From the NCBI GenBank assembly GCA_017962315.1, contig JAGCVN010000063.1, forward strand, positions 1 through 50,197: a DNA stretch of 50,197 nt, given 5' to 3'. The translations under genes and the position numbers were made by a program. The notes beneath the pieces were generated by a model. It was given only the letters and a program-made list of their open reading frames with translations, was not told where the DNA came from and did no database searches. Origin of the DNA: Kiritimatiellia bacterium. Lineage in GTDB: Bacteria; Verrucomicrobiota; Kiritimatiellia; RFP12; UBA1067. Shown here piece after piece: positions 48,640-50,197 of the stretch (within the stretch, counting starts at the first letter, position 1; each line of letters opens with the position of its first letter).

Positions 48640-50197
48640 TCTCGACATCCTTTCCTTGTGGTGATTCTATCGATGAAGACGCAAGACCCTCCGCTTTCTC
48701 GCAAAAGCTCTCATTCCAAAATGCCATCTTCCTAACGTCGGTATTTTTGGAATGAGACCTTTGGTCATCACATTTAAACTCACAAAATCGGTGCCGAATG
48801 ACAGCATCCAATTTCGACAAATCGTCGAGCGCACACCTTGATTGGGTCGGACAATCGGTGCATTTGAAACACGTCGGCAACCGGAAGATTGCGGAAATGT
48901 CAGCATTCGGACCAAACTCGGACAGAACCTTTTCCGCAATCAGTTCTCCCCAGTGCTTCCCAATTTCTTTCTTGATAAACCCGAGGCGTTTTGAATTCGC
49001 CCGAAGACTGATGAATTCCATGACAGCTTCGTTATAAGCGGTTTTGGACAATTGACGACCGAGCAATGTACTAAAATGTCTTTGGGCGGATACGTAATCC
49101 CTCTTCCTTACCGATTCAGCAAAAGCAAACAGCGCTAACGGATATTTCCAGGGCAGATAGGCTGAATTGTAAACTGGAAGAAATCGCGTATTCGCGCGAT
49201 GAATCGCCCGCATGCACCCGTCGATTCGCCGCTGAAAATCTAACAGTTGGGGATAAATGTCTGAAAGGCCAGGAATGTAGATGTAGTAAGAAGGGAACCC
49301 CAAAAACGAGTAATCACGGATATAAATGTCATACCCGGCAGACAACAAAGCGTTCGTCAAGACTTCATAGTCACCAGCAATGTCCGTGCCTTCAAACGGA
49401 TGGAAGTTGTCTAATGTTCCGCCATTCAACTCTGTAAAAATCTCGATGGGCAGATGCCCTGTTCCATTAACCTTTGCATGTTGAAAATTATCAGGAGTAG
49501 AAACCATTAGCTTTGGATCTTTGGGGAGTAGGCATTCATTGCCTGTGTACCCTTGGAAGATTTCCGTGAAGCACCGCGAAAGTGCTACGTCTGGAGAAGA
49601 TGCCACTCCAATCCGAAACTGGTACGATACGTCATTCCAAACCAACAGCCCGAGGATGGGCATCCCCGTTCCAAAAGAACAATCCTTAGCAGCAAACTTC
49701 AATCCCTGCTCTTGCGCCAAATCAACCAACCGATCCAACACAGGCGATTGCCCAAACTCCTTCAATGGGATGGTAGGGATGCCTTTCACTTCCGTCGTAA
49801 ACACTTTTTGCAGCGCATGCCGTTCAAGAATCTCACACATCCCCTGAACAAGTGCCTCTTCTCTCGTGTTACCAGCGCACGCACCCGTAGAGCCACTCAT
49901 ATAACGCATCAACTCCAAGGGGACCATTTCCATTCTTTCCGTGCGCACAGCAAACATGTTTGCATATGCAGTCCGCCCGACATGGAGATTGTTGGCGGCT
50001 TTCTCCTGCTTGGGGAAGAAGCTCCAGTCAGCCTTTCGCAACGCCTCTTCTGGAGCGCAACGGAAGAACGACTCTCCGAGGAATTTCTTCGTTGCCGACG
50101 GCGGCAACATCAGCATGTCATCATAGAGTAGCCGAGTCTGCAAACGCTCCATCAGTTCGGCATAGCCACTAGCCAGTGCATACTCTGGTGACACGCC
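48620..50197 (-). CDS. YcaO-family enzyme, 5' end outside window
   Basis: At least 525 residues; the start lies beyond the right edge. The visible N-terminus GVSPEYALASGYAELMERLQ matches the YcaO ATP-binding region, and later GSTGACAGNTREEALVQGMC with EILERHA and ALSRCFTEIFQG are the E-x-x-E-R and A-x-x-R-x-x-T-E-x-x-Q motifs. A C-terminal Cys set (CFKCTDCPTQSRC and CEFKCDD) could hold a metal or cluster. YcaO enzymes use ATP to activate peptide amides, giving azoles, thioamides, amidines or macrolactamidines. No separate E1-like or TfuA partner is visible. The stop overlaps the zinc-finger gene. Confidence 0.88.
   Translation of the reverse strand, partial: GVSPEYALASGYAELMERLQTRLLYDDMLMLPPSATKKFLGESFFRCAPEEALRKADWSFFPKQEKAANNLHVGRTAYANMFAVRTERMEMVPLELMRYMSGSTGACAGNTREEALVQGMCEILERHALQKVFTTEVKGIPTIPLKEFGQSPVLDRLVDLAQEQGLKFAAKDCSFGTGMPILGLLVWNDVSYQFRIGVASSPDVALSRCFTEIFQGYTGNECLLPKDPKLMVSTPDNFQHAKVNGTGHLPIEIFTELNGGTLDNFHPFEGTDIAGDYEVLTNALLSAGYDIYIRDYSFLGFPSYYIYIPGLSDIYPQLLDFQRRIDGCMRAIHRANTRFLPVYNSAYLPWKYPLALFAFAESVRKRDYVSAQRHFSTLLGRQLSKTAYNEAVMEFISLRANSKRLGFIKKEIGKHWGELIAEKVLSEFGPNADISAIFRLPTCFKCTDCPTQSRCALDDLSKLDAVIRHRFCEFKCDDQRSHSKNTDVRKMAFWNESFCEKAEGLASSSIESPQGKDVENEVQGS

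Overview
The window looks like the chromosome of an uncultured-type PVC bacterium (Kiritimatiellota, Lentisphaerota or Verrucomicrobiota; probably gut or rumen). I infer this from GC-rich housekeeping genes, an IF-2 with a very long Gly/Arg/Gln-rich N-terminal extension, two GH106-type rhamnosidase-like enzymes, and a degraded transposase of a kind I associate with this group. No database search was possible, so taxonomy and family names rest on motif recognition.

Region 1 (1-13.8 kb) is ordinary, mostly minus-strand housekeeping: a mobile-element remnant, a BASS transporter, a sugar-kinase-like phosphotransferase, a TM1266-type regulator, proC, an inositol-monophosphatase-family enzyme, topA with an unusual repeat tail, and dprA. 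A plus-strand group follows: a stub of rfbD, an O-antigen ligase/polymerase, a methyltransferase and an LptF/G permease. Region 2 (13.8-25.0 kb) is a minus-strand run nusA-infB-GH106-GH106, and the distal GH106 gene is interrupted by one in-frame TGA.

Region 3 (25.1-44.7 kb) is the main discovery candidate. Fourteen co-directional, tightly packed genes lie on the minus strand. In transcription order they are a secreted surface-repeat protein, a two-TM protein, two WXG100-like small helical proteins, a coiled-coil protein, a multi-domain FtsK/SpoIIIE (EssC/EccC-like) ATPase, a GrpE, two Hsp70s lacking the helical lid, an unknown protein, a large Zn-ribbon/coil/fibronectin-III protein, a Zn-ribbon TRAFAC-like GTPase, a GAP1-like (GTPase-associated) membrane protein and a membrane-anchored coiled-coil protein with a recent internal duplication. 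My inference is a chaperone- and GTPase-controlled, type-VII-like export or conflict apparatus. It is preceded by a 1.7 kb region holding two diverged copies of a ~170-bp structured element; the copy next to the operon ends in a very good intrinsic terminator, which suggests attenuation.

Region 4 (46.4-50.2 kb) is a compact AT-rich RiPP (ribosomally made, modified peptide) cluster on the minus strand: a YcaO enzyme (cut by the window edge), a small degenerate DnaJ-type zinc-finger protein, a 34-residue Cys-containing precursor peptide with a very strong ribosome binding site, a radical SAM/SPASM maturase, a PqqD-like recognition protein and a possible small lipoprotein. A 49-bp copy of the YcaO gene tail beyond the cluster points to an earlier duplication. 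I saw no tRNA, rRNA or CRISPR array.
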